From: Eulemur rufifrons
Lineage: Eukaryota; Chordata; Mammalia; Primates; Lemuridae
Direction: 5' to 3'
Assembly: GCF_041146395.1 (NCBI RefSeq)
Contig: NC_090996.1
Coordinates: 28,854,738 to 28,918,737 of the forward strand
Length of the DNA: 64,000 bases
Every line of letters begins with the position of its first letter. Position 1 is the first letter of the stretch. Position numbers and translations under genes: made by a program. The notes under the pieces were generated by a model. The model made no database searches, was not told the origin of the DNA, and saw only the letters and a list, made by a program, of their open reading frames with translations. Below, one piece after another: positions 25,020 through 36,337 of this stretch.

Positions 25020-25250
25020 GTCGTGGTTAGGAGCCAGGACCCGAGGTTCAGATTACCTGGGTTCAGATCCCAGGTTAGCTGTGACCCTGGGCATGCTACC
25101 TAACCTCTCTCTGCTTTAGTTTCCACTTCTGTAAAATAGGGGGATAATGATCTTCTTGTGGTGATTAAATGAGATACACATTATGCACTTAGACCTTCTT
25201 ATATATAGCAAAAGGTATATTAATATTAACTGCTATTAATAGTCAGATGT
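25020..25250 (+). repeat. MIR SINE
   Basis: TTACCTGGGTTCAGATCCCA, CTGTGACCCTGGGCATGCTA, TTTCCACTTCTGTAAAATAG. Confidence 0.85.
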
Positions 25251-26469
25251 AATGGAAACTGTGTATTCACAGGCCCTTGTGAATGCTGCACCTACACGCA
25301 CGCATGAATATTTACATCCCATGATGAGCGAAAGAGGACTGGCTGCCTGAGTGCCAGGGAGATCCAGGTCTGGCCTAGCTGAGGACGTTTCCCACTCTCT
25401 AGCCCTAGGACCCTCAGGAGACCTTCCCCTGCCCTGTGGTCCTCAGGGCACCAGATCCGGAACCCTGGAGAGCTGGCTCTTTGGATTTCCCGGACTGTTC
25501 ATTATTGCCTGGAAGCAGGGATTGTGTATTGGGAGAAAGGGCTGCTGTGGCTGGCCTGGGAGCCAGGGAGAGTCCTCAAGTCCCAGCAGTTCCGGTGCAG
25601 AGGCAGCTTGGCTGGGTTGGTTTGTCCCGGTTCCTGACGAAAGCGACTGGTGGCTGCCAGCCCTTTCTTGGCACACAGTGGGGGTTGTGGGAGACAAGCC
25701 ATCTTGGGGTTAGAAACATAGACAACTGGAGGCAGCAACTGGAGACTGTTGCTACTAGAGTCAGTGTGACCTGGCCTGGTGCAGCTCAGATATGAAGCTA
25801 GGGGTCACCAGACTTAGTGGTCTATCTTATTACAGGGTTTCCCAGGCCTCAGTTATCTCCCAGCTGGGTGCCACAACTGTTCCTTCCCATCTACCTGCCC
25901 TCGTCCCTCCTCGCCAATCTGCGGCCTGTGCTATCAGCAGAACGCTCGCTGGGCATGTTGCTGCCCAGCTCAGAAACCCAGACCCTCTACAGGGACACGA
26001 TCAGATTTGAGCCATGGGAGATCCCACAGGCAGTGGTCAGGGCCGATGCAGGGATGCAGGCCAGGAGGCTGTGGCTGTCATCCAGATGAGAGACAATGGT
26101 GGCATGGGGAGGCAGGTGAACCCCTAGGCCTCACCAACTCTCCAGCTCTGTTCCTGACATGAAGCCCACCAGGAAGGGCCTGGCCACAGGGTGCATTGGT
26201 GCTAGCTGCCACTTTGGACAGGAGAAGACCCTAACATGTGTCTCAAGACAGTGAGGTGTCAGGGGCCTCACTCCCTTGGCCCTGAGTTATACAAACTAGA
26301 GATTTCAGCCGAGGAACAGGCAAACCCCACATCACACCCTCATAGCCCTGTTGCGCATTTTGCTGAACTAAGAATGTGAGGCCTCCTATCGAATTTCATA
26401 TTTCTGGTTTATCTGCTGTCTTTCCCCCCAGAGCTTCTGAAAGCATAATCTGCTTTTTTAAAACCTAAG

Positions 26470-26590
26470 ATCACAAGAGGGGCAGACATCTTTATCCCAT
26501 CTCACAAATAAGGAAACTGAGGCCCAGAATGGGGAAGGGAGGGGTCAAGGGACCAAACCCAAGTAGGACTCCCAGCACAGTGCTCTTGCC
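26470..26590 (+). repeat. MIR SINE fragment
   Basis: CATCTCACAAATAAGGAAAC then TGAGGCCCAGAATGGGG. Confidence 0.6.
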
Positions 26591-26689
26591 GCAGCACTAG
26601 GGTTTGACGGGGCCTCTAGTGAGGGTCTCCCAATCCTTGACGTTGGAATACCAGCTCACAGTTTGTGCCAGGCCAGTCTCATATGCACT

Positions 26690-27540
26690 CTTGCTCCTTA
26701 TTGCTGAATTTTTTAAAAAATGATATGATGAAATGATTTCACACTTACAGAAAAGTTGCAAGAAGAGTACAAAGAATTCCCATGTACCCTTCTCCCAATT
26801 CACCGATTACACCTACTAATGTTTTGCGCATGCACAGAATGCCTGCTTGCTCTTTTGTTTGTATGTAAATATATGCATGTACCTATATGTACACAGTGCG
26901 TATGTGTATAATTATTCTTCTGAACCATTTGAAAGTGGGTTACAGACATTATGCTCCTTTACTCCTAAATATTTGCCCCTAAATATCAAGAGGCATGTGT
27001 TTGTTTCCTTAGAGCAGGAACATATTTACATAATGACAGTACAGTTGTCAAAATCAGCAAATTTAACTTGATACAATGCTATGACGAATGTAATCTACAA
27101 CTTTATTCAAGTTTTATCAGTTGTCCCATGGTGTCCTTTAACAATCAAGAACAAAGGGAGTTGAGGTCCAGGATCCAATCTCAGATCACCCTTCGTATTA
27201 ATCTTGAGCGTTCTTCAATTTGGAACTGTTCCTCAGTCTGTCTTTTTACCTTTCATGACATTGACATCTCAGAGGGGTACAAGTCTGGTATTTTGTAGAC
27301 TGCCTCTCAGTTTGGGTTTGCCTGACATTTACTCTCAAGGTCAGGTTCAGATGGTGCGTTCTTGGCAGGAATACCACAGCAGCAAGTGTGTGTACCCCGT
27401 GCATCTTATCAACAGGCATGTGCTGTCTGTCCCGTTCCTGGTGATGTTAACTTTGATCACTTGGCTTAGGTGGTGTCTGCCGAGTCTGTCCACTGTCAGG
27501 TTATTATTTTTACCTTTATAATTTATAATTTAAGATGAAA
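26690..27540. repeat. Old L1-type LINE fragment, about 0.85 kb
   Basis: ACTTACAGAAAAGTTGCAAG, TCTGAACCATTTGAAAGTGG, AAATCAGCAAATTTAACTTG and TTTGATCACTTGGCTTAGGT match a frequent old LINE segment. Orientation not judged. Confidence 0.55.
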
Positions 27541-27604
27541 TATACTACTCTTCGTGTTTCATTTGTAAAAAAAAATCTACTTCTTGAAAAAACTTTCTTA
27601 ACAA

Positions 27605-27708
27605 TAAGTGATGGGGTCTTACTATTAAACATGTTGCCCAGGCTGGCCTCGAACTCCTGGGCTCAAGTGATCCTCCCACTTTAGCCTCCCAAGTAGCTGA
27701 GAGTAAAA
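27605..27708 (-). mobile_element. Alu fragment, left part of an interrupted Alu
   Basis: GTTGCCCAGGCTGGCCTCGA to CCCAAGTAGCTGAGAGTA. The element resumes at about 27987 with AGGTATGTGCCACCCTGCCC, so a 270-base block interrupts it. Confidence 0.75.
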
Positions 27709-27719
27709 CGGGCGATTGC

Positions 27720-27987
27720 CTCAATTTTGCAGGCCAGGGGAATTGAGCTCGGATTAATGATTTCATTTTCGTTGTATTTTTAGCATTGCCTTCTGTTTGC
27801 AACAAACTGATTTTTTTTTTATTCGTGAGAGTGATGTAAAGGTTCCTTTTAAATATTTGGAGTTTTAAAAAGTGCATTAATTTAAAATACTGAGTAAATA
27901 ATAGTCCAAGTGGTTCTTGGGTGTGGCCAGCCTTGGATGAAGGTGTTGGGCAATTGCCGCCCTCCGAAAGGCCTCACGGCGTCTTGG
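27720..27987 (+). repeat. 270-base duplicated block, copy A (inside an Alu)
   Basis: From CTCAATTTTGCAGGCCA to GCCTCACGGCGTCTTGG. It is co-linear with 29139-29408 over its whole length with substitutions and small gaps. It resembles no named repeat I recognise. Confidence 0.85.
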
Positions 27988-28022
27988 AGGTATGTGCCAC
28001 CCTGCCCGACTTCTCCTTTTTT
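27988..28022 (-). mobile_element. Alu fragment, right part of the interrupted Alu
   Basis: AGGTATGTGCCACCCTGCCC continues the Alu broken at about 27708. Confidence 0.6.
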
Positions 28023-28339
28023 ACGTGAATTTATTTTTAAAAGAACGTTTATGTCACTGTAAAGAGAAAACCATCATCACTTGGCATGGATAAGAATAAT
28101 AAGTGCCAAAGTCATTAACTTTTGGGCAAATACTAAAGCCAGCTAAGGGCGTCGGGCCTGTCGCCTGCTTCCTGTTTATTAAAGAGGGAGATTAGCAGCT
28201 GCCAGGTGGTAAAGCTATACCAGCACCAAACTGGAACTTTCTCTTGTAAGTAATCATAAGGATCCACCAAAAACCAAAAAGTGAATCTCTCGCTCGTTAT
28301 GTATGTGTGATTCAATGTTACTTATGGCCACCTCCTTGT

Positions 28340-28545
28340 ACCCCCTAAAATTGTTGCTAAGAGGCTTTGCAGTCAGACACATTTCAGTTTAAATCTTAGC
28401 TCCACCAACACCTCGGACCAGTGACTTCACCTCCCAAGCCTGTCTCCTTCTCTGTAAAACAGGGAGAACAGCAGTTCCTGCCTAAGAGCTTGTGCAGGTT
28501 TGATGGAATGGGATGGTGAATGACCTACGGTCACCGCTTCATAAA
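28340..28545 (+). repeat. MIR SINE
   Basis: GCAGTCAGACACATTTCAGT, CAGTGACTTCACCTCCCAAG, CCTTCTCTGTAAAACAGGGA. Confidence 0.8.
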
Positions 28546-29138
28546 TGATGTGGTCGTGGTGTGGCAGGCCCAGAGGGGCTCCAGCCCAGGAAGGCTTCCC
28601 CCTTACCACAGGCACCCTTACTCTTCTTGTGGGCCAGTCACCAAGGAGGGTGTGTCTGTGTGGGCGGCCTTTGAAACAGCCTCAGGGGGATAATTGGTAC
28701 CCAGGGAGTCCTGAGTAATGCTGGTGGCCTCACAGCTGTCATCCCAGGTCAAGCCTGGGGTGGCTGGGAGCTCCCCAGCCTGTAAGACTTCATTCCTGGG
28801 ATTCCTTCCTGGCAGGGGGCTTGGCCGGGTGGATAAAAATATCTGCCTCTCCCACATCTCACATCCCCATGGCTTCCCCTGAGCGTTACCCCGTGAGCCG
28901 ACTGGGCAGGGTTCCATTAGACAAGGAGGGAGACTGAGGCTTGGGGAGGTTCCATGACACTCACCCCAGATACCCAGCTATGAGGTGGCAGTGTCGGGCC
29001 TCCTGGCCACACTGTCCCAGCGCTCTGCAGGGCCTGTGCAGTGGCTGCAGCAGGGGGAGATGGGGCGGGGAGTCAGGCTTTCCGGGCCCCTGAGGCTTCC
29101 TGAATGTTTGCTACTTTCCCCTTTTTTCAGGCTGCTGG

Positions 29139-29408
29139 CTCAATTTTGCAGGCCAAGAGTATCAAGCTAGGATTGATGGTTTCATCTTCATTGTGTTTTT
29201 GGCATTGCCTTCTGTTTATGACAAATGATGTTGGATTTTTTATTCATGCTAGTGACGTCAAGTTTCCTTTTAAAAATTTGGAATTTAAAAGAGTACATTA
29301 ATGAAAAATACTAAATACATAATAGTCCAGGTGGCTCTTGGGTGTGGCCAGACTGGGATGAAGGTGTTGGGCAAATGCTGCCCTCTGGAAGGCCTCACGG
29401 GGTCTTGG
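29139..29408 (+). repeat. 270-base duplicated block, copy B
   Basis: From CTCAATTTTGCAGGCCA to GCCTCACGGGGTCTTGG. Partner of 27720-27987, direct orientation, 1.42 kb apart. Not surrounded by Alu sequence, so it may be the source copy. Confidence 0.85.
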
Positions 29409-29519
29409 TCTCTCAAACCTTATACAACATTGTCAGCATTTTTTGCTGTATCTGCCTAGCACCTGAACTAGTATCGACATAGTTGTTTTCTTTAAATTGG
29501 CTCTATTAATTAATCAACT

Positions 29520-29668
29520 ATAGAGACAGGGTCTCAACTCTGCACCCCGGCTACAGTACAGTGGCCAATTATAGCTCAATGGAACCTGGAATCCCTGGGC
29601 TCAAGTGATCCTCCTGCCTCGGCCTCCCAAAGTGCTGGGATTATAGGTGTGAGCCATCGCACCTGGCT
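29520..29668 (-). mobile_element. Alu monomer (FLAM/FRAM type)
   Basis: TAGAGACAGGGTCTCAACTC to GAGCCATCGCACCTGGCTC; a single arm, older than the dimeric Alus. Confidence 0.8.
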
Positions 29669-30239
29669 CAGCTCTTTTTAAAGTGAAATCAACGTTTTGA
29701 AAAGAGAGAAACTTTATATTACTACCAGAAACGGAAACCTGGCATCACTTGCCATAAATAGGTGGCCCTACAGATAAACACAATGAAAACAGAAGATGTA
29801 CATAAGTTCCAGCTGGAGGCTGGTCAGACTGGAGTTAGAACATGTGGGAGGGAGCTCCAGGCGCACCAGCACCTGGCTGGGACGTTGTCTGGGCCGCCAT
29901 TTGTAGTCAGAGGAATTGGGAGTGGATGAGGTCCTCACTGGATGATACTCCATGTTCTCTAACACCCTGTGCACACGAGTCTGAGATGGGCTCAAGGACG
30001 CCCCCAGGCCTTGGAGATGTCTACAGTGAGCACCGTGAGGATGGCTCTGAACAAATAATTCTGCTCCAGGTCTCGGGACCCCAGGCATCTCAAGAGCAGC
30101 CCTGTGGGAAGACATAGCTCTGTCTGCACTTACAGCCCGGGACCAAGTAGGCCAGGGCAGGTCTCTGCAGGCAGAAGGTGCCAGGTCCGCGTGCCCAAAG
30201 TCAGTGGAGGGGAACGGTGAGGCTGCTCTGATTGTGATC

Positions 30240-30400
30240 ATTCCCATTGTTATTACTAATCTAGGGCCAGCTTTGCCTCTCACAGTGGTGCGACTTTACG
30301 CAGGTCACTTGGCTTCTCTGAACCTCACTGTCTTCACCTATGAAATGGAGAGACGCACAGTTCTCAATGGAAGCAGTTCTGCGCCCTTAGGTGGTCCTTG
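30240..30400 (+). repeat. MIR SINE
   Basis: GACTTTACGCAGGTCACTTG, TCTGAACCTCACTGTCTTCA, CCTATGAAATGGAG. Confidence 0.75.
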
Positions 30401-30554
30401 GAGATGGGGAAGGGGACACTTTAGTTGTCATAGTGACTGGGGGTGCTACTGACATTCAGTGGTGAGGGGTCAGGGATGCTGTTAAATACGCAGTGCCCAG
30501 GCCAGTCCCCCATATCCAAGAATTGTCCTCACCCAAATGTCAGTAATACCCTGT

Positions 30555-30718
30555 TAGAAGCTGGGCACAGTGGCATCTGCCTGTAGTCAGTCCCAGCTGG
30601 TCTGAGACTCTCAACTATGCGGAGGCTGAAGCAGGAGGACCGGTTGAGCCCAGGAGTTCAAGTCCAGCCTGGGCAACATAGTGAGACCTTGTCTCTTAAA
30701 AAAAATAAAATAAAATAA
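30555..30718 (+). mobile_element. Alu/7SL-derived monomer
   Basis: AGCTGGGCACAGTGGCATCT to GACCTTGTCTCTTAAAAAAA with an AATAAAATAAAATAAAG tail. A short internal insertion replaces the normal CTACTTGGGAGG. Confidence 0.8.
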
Positions 30719-31639
30719 AGCGCCCTGTTAAACAATATACGTTACACATTTAACCTGTAAGTTCTATTTGATGCTCAATCAAGTTTGCAGAAGGAATAGC
30801 CCGAGCTGGCAAAGACAGGCTCAGAAGTGGGTGGGGGCTGTGAGGAGGGTGGGTGTGCGGAGACACGGGCACCAAGGTGGACACAGAGAGAAGGGAACGG
30901 GGAATGAGGACCCACTAAGGGGCCAGGCCACAGAGACTGCTGTGTCCTGGGAGGAGGAGCTGAGTGTGGCTGCTGAGTAGCTTGGCCACGGCCAGAGCCT
31001 TCCTGTAGGTGGCAGAGCCTTTTCCCGGCAAGGTGGGAGGTGCTGCCAAGCTCTGCCCACCACCCGGCGCTCGCTCAGCTTCCTTGGAGCCTCACGTCAG
31101 CCAGCAGACCTGGGGACCCCTGCGCAGGCCGCCCTGCTTCCCTGGGCACCGGCCACCCCTCCTCCCCCACCCCCCGATATGCAGACAATCCTTCCTCCCC
31201 CGTGTGACACTGCACCAGTTCTCCGGGCCAGGGTCTCTCAGAAATTAGGCAAATTCACTAAAAAGAGTTTGTAATAAAAACTGTAGAAAAACATTCCGAG
31301 CCTGAATCTGGGGCTTCCAGTGGTTTACTGAACTCAGGAGGTGGGAGAAGAGTTCCCTGCCTCCCCCCGAGCCTCCTGAGGCCTGGTGGCTTGTGCCATG
31401 TCCCTGGTCAGCCTGGCAGCAGGGTGGGGCTTCCACACTGGTAACTCTGCTTTGTCCTTCTCATCAGGCCTGCTCCCCTCCAAAGCTTCATGCCAACAGA
31501 GAGGTTCCCGTCTGGACCCCGGAGGGTGGAAGGAGAGATTGGGACCGAGCGCCTGTCCCCGGAGAGCGGGGAAGGCAAGGGGAACCGGAAGACCTCGTCT
31601 GCCTGCAGCGTCCCACAGACGGGCCAGCCTTGGCTTGTG

Positions 31640-32090
31640 ACTCCGCAAGCCCGGTGGATGTTTACAGGAACCCAGCCAAAGTTTGCCTCCCTGCACTTCA
31701 CCCCCAACTGCGCCTGCTTCCCCCACTTCGCCTTCGGAGAGGACGCTTCTAACAGCGGACACGCACACAAGCGACTTCCGTTAGGATGCCAGTTGAGCCT
31801 TAAGCCCGGCTGGGTTGAGCCTGAGGCTGGTCTTACATGCAGGGACTGTTTCAGGGAGTGACTGAGAAGAAGAAGCCGAGGACGCTGTCGGGGCTAAGGG
31901 TAGGGTTTTGACTTCTTCGTTTCCAGCTGCTCATTCTTCATCAAGTTGGCAAAAGCGAGGAGTGCCGTGTGGCCCCCCTGGCTGGAAGTCCTTTTCTGAA
32001 AACGTGAGTGCTGTGAATACTTGATTTCGATAAACCTGTAAAAGCAATACTTAGGAGGCTGACTTCTTTTGATTAAAAAGTGTATGCAAC
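31640..32090 (+). other. Candidate distal DEXI 3' UTR exon and poly(A) site
   Basis: This stretch looks like unique rather than repeat sequence. It ends with ATTAAA (32072-32077) followed by T-rich and GT-containing sequence. In human the DEXI transcript ends about 4 kb from the CIITA 3' end; the same spacing here would put the end at about 31.5-32.5 kb. Position-based inference only; I could not align it. Confidence 0.25.
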
Positions 32091-33304
32091 TCCAAGCCCT
32101 GGGGGCCCTGCCTTATGTTTTTTCTCTTTGACATTTGGGGAATGGGTCCTTATGCAGAACCTCATGGTTGACAAAGAGAAGAAGAGTCAGGGTCTTCCAA
32201 GTTGGAGGGCCGGCGGGGTTTGGAGTGTACCCCAGCGAGGCTGGCCCCCTCCCAACTTCCACAAGCTCAACAAGCCTGGGGGACGGCCTTTGGGGTGCGG
32301 TGGGAAAAGCCTGGTGGCCAAGCTGGAAATGTGGCCTGAATCCCACAGAGGTGGAAGCGTGTGTCCCCCCCGCCAGGTACATGGTGGACCTTTGTTATAG
32401 ACGAGGGGAGTAAGGGAGCGAGGGGGAAGGAATAAATGAGTAAGTGAAATGGGGTCAACTTGCAGTTTCGTGGGGACAGCAGTAAAGCTCTCCAGTGTAC
32501 AGGGCACCTTCCCGCACACGCTGGGTTAAGCAAGGTGTGTATGATTGACCCCGTCCTACAGGTGAGACAGGCGTGGGCGAGTGCAGGCGCAGCAGAACTC
32601 TGGGGGGAAGACGGTGGCGCACCTCTCGTCTTCATGCGAGCCTAAGGGAGTGCATGCTAAGAACTCTGGAAAGAAGGCTTGTGAGAGGCCCGGGGGACAC
32701 GGTGCACATGACAAGGGCGACATTCGTCGGGAGAGAGGCCTGAGGGGACAGGTGAGGGCTTAGGGCTTAGAAGGTGCACGGACTTGAGACCCGCTGGACG
32801 TGGAGCCAGCGGTCGTGCTCCTCTGAGCACCCCTTCACCACCTAACAGGCAGGGCTCAGGGAGCATGCCCAGCGCTCTGCCCAGGCCTGCACAGAGAGTC
32901 TCCAAAGAAGGCAGTGTTCTAGTTAACGTCTTGGTTCCTTCTTTTATGGGGGTACGACCTATAAATGTCACTTAGATCTGTAACATGGGGACAGTACTTT
33001 CTCCACCTCTTATGACTCTGTGTTCACTGTAAAAGGTGCCCCCCTGGACTGACGAGGCTCCACACCAGGACTCACAGCTTGGTAAGCAGAGCCCAGACGA
33101 GTTTGCAGCCTGCAGTTAGCCCCGTTTGCAGGTGCCTTTGTACAGTACACAGACCACCCAACCATACCTGGCAGCCCTATCCAGAGAGGTTTTTTTTTTT
33201 TTAATTTGCTAAAATGCAAGACTCATCAGGGCAGGACATCTTATTGACCACAGTGTACTCACTATGTGATTGTAGAATGAATAAAGCAAAGTTATAGTGA
33301 GATT

Positions 33305-33640
33305 ATCTGTTCATTCCACATTTATTATTGAGCACCTGCTATGCACAGGCACCTTGCTGGGTGCTGAGGGCACAGCAGTGAGCAAAGCAAAGTTCCTGCC
33401 CTTCTATAGCTCACATCCTAGGCCAAGAGCAGACAATGCTTAAATAAGTGTGGAAAAGATAAAATAGTGAAGGGTTGGAGAGTGGGGGCAGAGGGGAGTC
33501 TATGTTTAGCAGGGTGGTCAGGTAGACCTTCATGGAGCTGTCCTCTAAACTGAGTCCTGAAGGATGAAAAGAAGTCAGCTGTATGAAGTGCTGGGAAGAA
33601 CATTCCAGGCAGAGGCAAGAATAAAATGCATGAACGTATG
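33305..33640 (+). repeat. Unassigned ancient mammalian repeat, copy 4
   Basis: TTATTGAGCACCTGCTATGC, GGGCACAGCAGTGAGCAAAG, GGGTGGTCAGGTAGACCTTC, AACATTCCAGGCAGAGGCAA. Confidence 0.5.
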
Positions 33641-33644
33641 TAAT

Positions 33645-33870
33645 GATCCAGCTAACACGTATGGACCTCTGTGCCAGGCTCTTTTTCTCAATGTATTAGT
33701 TCACTGAATCTTCACATAACCCTATGAAGAAGGTACTGTGATTGTGCCCATTTTACAGATGAGGAGACTGAGGCACAGAGAAGTAACTTACGTAAGTGGT
33801 GAGCTGGACACTGAGCGTAGGCAACCTGCCCTAGAGCCTGTGCTGCTGACTCTAGACCCTCATTCCTCTC
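33645..33870 (+). repeat. MIR SINE
   Basis: TGTGCCAGGCTCTTTTTCTC, CATTTTACAGATGAGGAGAC, TGAGGCACAGAGAAGTAAC. Confidence 0.85.
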
Positions 33871-33894
33871 GGGCAGGAGGAGCTTAGCGTGGTG

Positions 33895-34005
33895 CCTGGC
33901 ACGTGCTAATCATAATTGCTATTATTTATTGAGCACTTAGCAGTTCCCTTGCACTGTGACAAGTGCTTTACATGTATCAGCTCATTAAATAAGTGGTAGC
34001 TGTCA
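33895..34005 (+). repeat. MIR SINE fragment
   Basis: TTATTTATTGAGCACTTAGC, GACAAGTGCTTTACATGTAT. Confidence 0.7.
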
Positions 34006-34022
34006 CTAAAAAAATCATTATT

Positions 34023-34318
34023 GGCCAGGCACAGTGGCTCATGCCTGTAATCTTAGCATTCTGGGGGGCAGAGGAGGGAGGATTGCTTGAGCTCAGGAGT
34101 TCTAGACCAGCCTGAGCAAGAACAAGATCCTATCCCTACTAAAAATAGAAAAATTGGGCATTGTAACATGAGCCTGTAGTCCCAGCTACTTGGGAGGCTG
34201 AGGCAAGAGGATCACTTGAGCCCAGGAGTTTGAGGTTGCTGTGAGCTATAATGATGCCACTACTGCACTGTACCTGGGGTGATTGAGCGAGACAGTCTCA
34301 AAAAAATAAAAAATAAAA
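34023..34318 (+). mobile_element. Alu SINE, full dimer
   Basis: GGCCAGGCACAGTGGCTCAT to GAGCGAGACAGTCTC with an AATAAAAAATAAAATAAAA tail; right arm GAGGTTGCTGTGAGCTATA. A possible duplication AAAAATCA flanks it. Confidence 0.92.
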
Positions 34319-35100
34319 TAAAAATCACTGTAGCCTCTAGCCTCATTTCATCATCTCCAAACAGACCAAACGCAGGGTGCCCCCCCCTGCACCCATAAGC
34401 CATAGTACCCACCTGGAGATGCCTGCATTGGAGAGTGGCCAGGTGCTCATCCCTGTGGCCACACAAACGGGAGTCCCATGGACTCCGCAGAGTCTGTGAA
34501 TGCAGGGACACCCAGGAAGGTGATGCCCAAGTGATTTACGACAGAACCCAGGTGGCAACACCTGGTACCCTTTGCAGCCAGGCCAAGGCAGAAGGTGCCT
34601 GCCTCCCCCCAGGGGCTGCCAACTGGGCAGCCGGGTCTGAATCCTTCAGCCCCTCCCGACTCTCAGCTCTCACTTGCTGGGAAAAGGGGCAGAGTTCGGG
34701 AACCAGGCTGATCTGTGGGCATCAGGGCTGGCATGCCAAGGCTGACAAGCCGCTCCCGCTGCCAGCAGGCGAAAGCCAAAGTGCCTCACGCTGGGGCCTC
34801 TGGCTGAGCAGGCCACACTCAAGTGGAGACCCACAGCCTAGCTGGCAGCTGGCTGGGTAGACAGCCGAGCTGCCAAGTCCCTTTCGGGCTTACTGCAGCT
34901 GGGCAGGGCTCCAGCGTGGCCAAGAAGTGCTCCCAGGACAGAGCCGTGTGTCAGAGGCAAAAGAAAACAATCCCTTTGGCACAGCCATTGCGCTTAAACC
35001 TTTCTGACCCCCAAGTAATGAATTTTCCACTGAATCTTAGGAAGTCACAGAGAAAATCCTTTCAGAAAAGATAGGTCTTGGGCCCAAGCGGACTCTGTCG

Positions 35101-35137
35101 CGCGTGTGTGTGTGTGTGTGTGTGTACACACACGTAT
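35101..35137 (+). repeat. (TG)n microsatellite
   Basis: About 11 TG units in CGCGTGTG…TGTGTACACACACG; alternating purine-pyrimidine, also able to pair with the following ACACACAC. Confidence 0.9.
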
Positions 35138-35276
35138 GTGTGGCGATGGGGGGTGGGTAGGAGAGCGGCAGCCCGGTCACACTGGCCAACAGAATATGGC
35201 AGAGGTGGTACTGTGTGACTTCTAACGCAGGTCATGAAGACGATTCTACTTCTCTCTTGTGGTCTCTCTCCCCTGC

Positions 35277-35325
35277 TCCCTTTTTCTTTCCTTTTCTCTC
35301 TCTCTCTCTGTCTCTCTCTTTTTGG
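35277..35325 (+). repeat. (TC)n-rich low-complexity tract
   Basis: TTTTCTTTCCTTTTCTCTC then repeated CT units with one G interruption. Confidence 0.85.
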
Positions 35326-35554
35326 GTGATCACCCTTCTGCCCAAGCCACCCTCATGGAGAGGTCCCCAGCCAACTGCTCCTTAGAGGGACTGAGGTCCC
35401 CAGCCGGCAGCCAGCATCCCGTGCCAGCTGGACAGGTGAGCGAGTCTTCAGACGATCCAAGTCTGGCCCTCAAGCTGCCGCAGCTGACGCTGAGTGGGAC
35501 AGAGGTGAGATGTCCCCACCAAGCCCTGCCCAAATGACAGGTGTGTGAGCAGAG

Positions 35555-36337
35555 GAAGTGTGTGTTATTTTAAGCCACTCTGGGGGTGGTTTTTACACAT
35601 TTAGACAGAACAGTGGGTACCCCAAAATGATAATCGTGGTATAAATTGAAACCCTGGACCTGCCCGAGAGGTGAAATGAGACATTTGTAATGTAGTGAAA
35701 AAAGACCCAGGCAACGAAGCCGGGGCTCCTGTCTGTCCCGCTCCCCCACCCGTTAGTGTACAATTACCTGTTCCTCTGCTAAGGTCCAGTGCGTCTGGCC
35801 AGGCCTGGCTTTGGCCTTGGCCAACAAAGTTACCACCCAGCGAGTCCCACAGACGAAAGCCGCTGCCACAGTGCCCCCGCCCGTCGTGGGCTGGGGAATT
35901 AGCCGGCCGGGGGTTGCCCACCAGCGTCTTCACAGCGCTGAGTGCCCTGTCCGGGAGTGTGGTCGGACAGCAGCGTGCAGAAGTGCTTTCTCAGCAGGCT
36001 GGCAGGGGCCTGGCAGGCCGAGATGTGGCTGCCTCGTCTCCTCACTCTGGACTGGCCGTGGCTGTCTGGAGTGTCCTGCAGGGGAGGCCTCAGGGCTCCC
36101 AGGTGGACCGCAGCGCCACCAGGCGCCCACCCATCTGGGCCCTGAGGAGGCCTGGAGCCGGCCGGTGACTGTTGGCACAGCAAGACGCCGTTGGCTGTGC
36201 AGCGGGCGGGGGCCGGCCCTGAGCACGCAGGCCCTGGGTGCCGGGATGCTGACGCGCATGGGATACCCCCAGAGAAGAGCTGTGTCCACAGGTACCCAGT
36301 TCAAGGTGCAGCACGCTCAGCGTCTCCAGAGAATGTG
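35555..36337 (-). other. CIITA: CIITA 3' UTR exon
   Basis: From 36337 leftward, after the acceptor CCTCCCCCACAG|CACATTC, the minus strand follows the human CIITA 3' UTR as I recall it: CCTTGAACTGGGTACCTGTG, later GGCAACCCCCGGCCGGCTAA, GTTGGCCAAGGCCAAAGCC, and near the end ATTTTGGGGTACCCACTGTT and GTGGCTTAAAATAACAC. The human UTR ends at about the last segment, so I place the 3' end near 35555. No canonical AATAAA precedes it. The Alu I remember inside the human UTR is absent. Boundaries are inferences from recalled homology. Confidence 0.6.

Larger units (their letters stand above)
21511..35554. other. Region between DEXI CDS and CIITA 3' end
   Basis: No protein-coding exon found. Probably DEXI intron and 3' UTR up to about 32 kb, then the convergent spacer. 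Repeats listed separately. Long low-repeat stretches at 21520-22420, 24350-25010, 25260-26450, 28550-29130, 30730-33290 and 34330-35550 are GC-rich and show no exon I can support. Confidence 0.7.

Noticed and set aside
31490..31861. 123-codon plus-strand frame between DEXI and CIITA
   Set aside because: Three overlapping open frames on both strands in a GC-rich stretch argue against coding; it may be DEXI UTR instead.
35101..35137. TG microsatellite considered as a regulatory Z-DNA element
   Set aside because: Short alternating tracts are common; nothing in the surrounding sequence supports a function.
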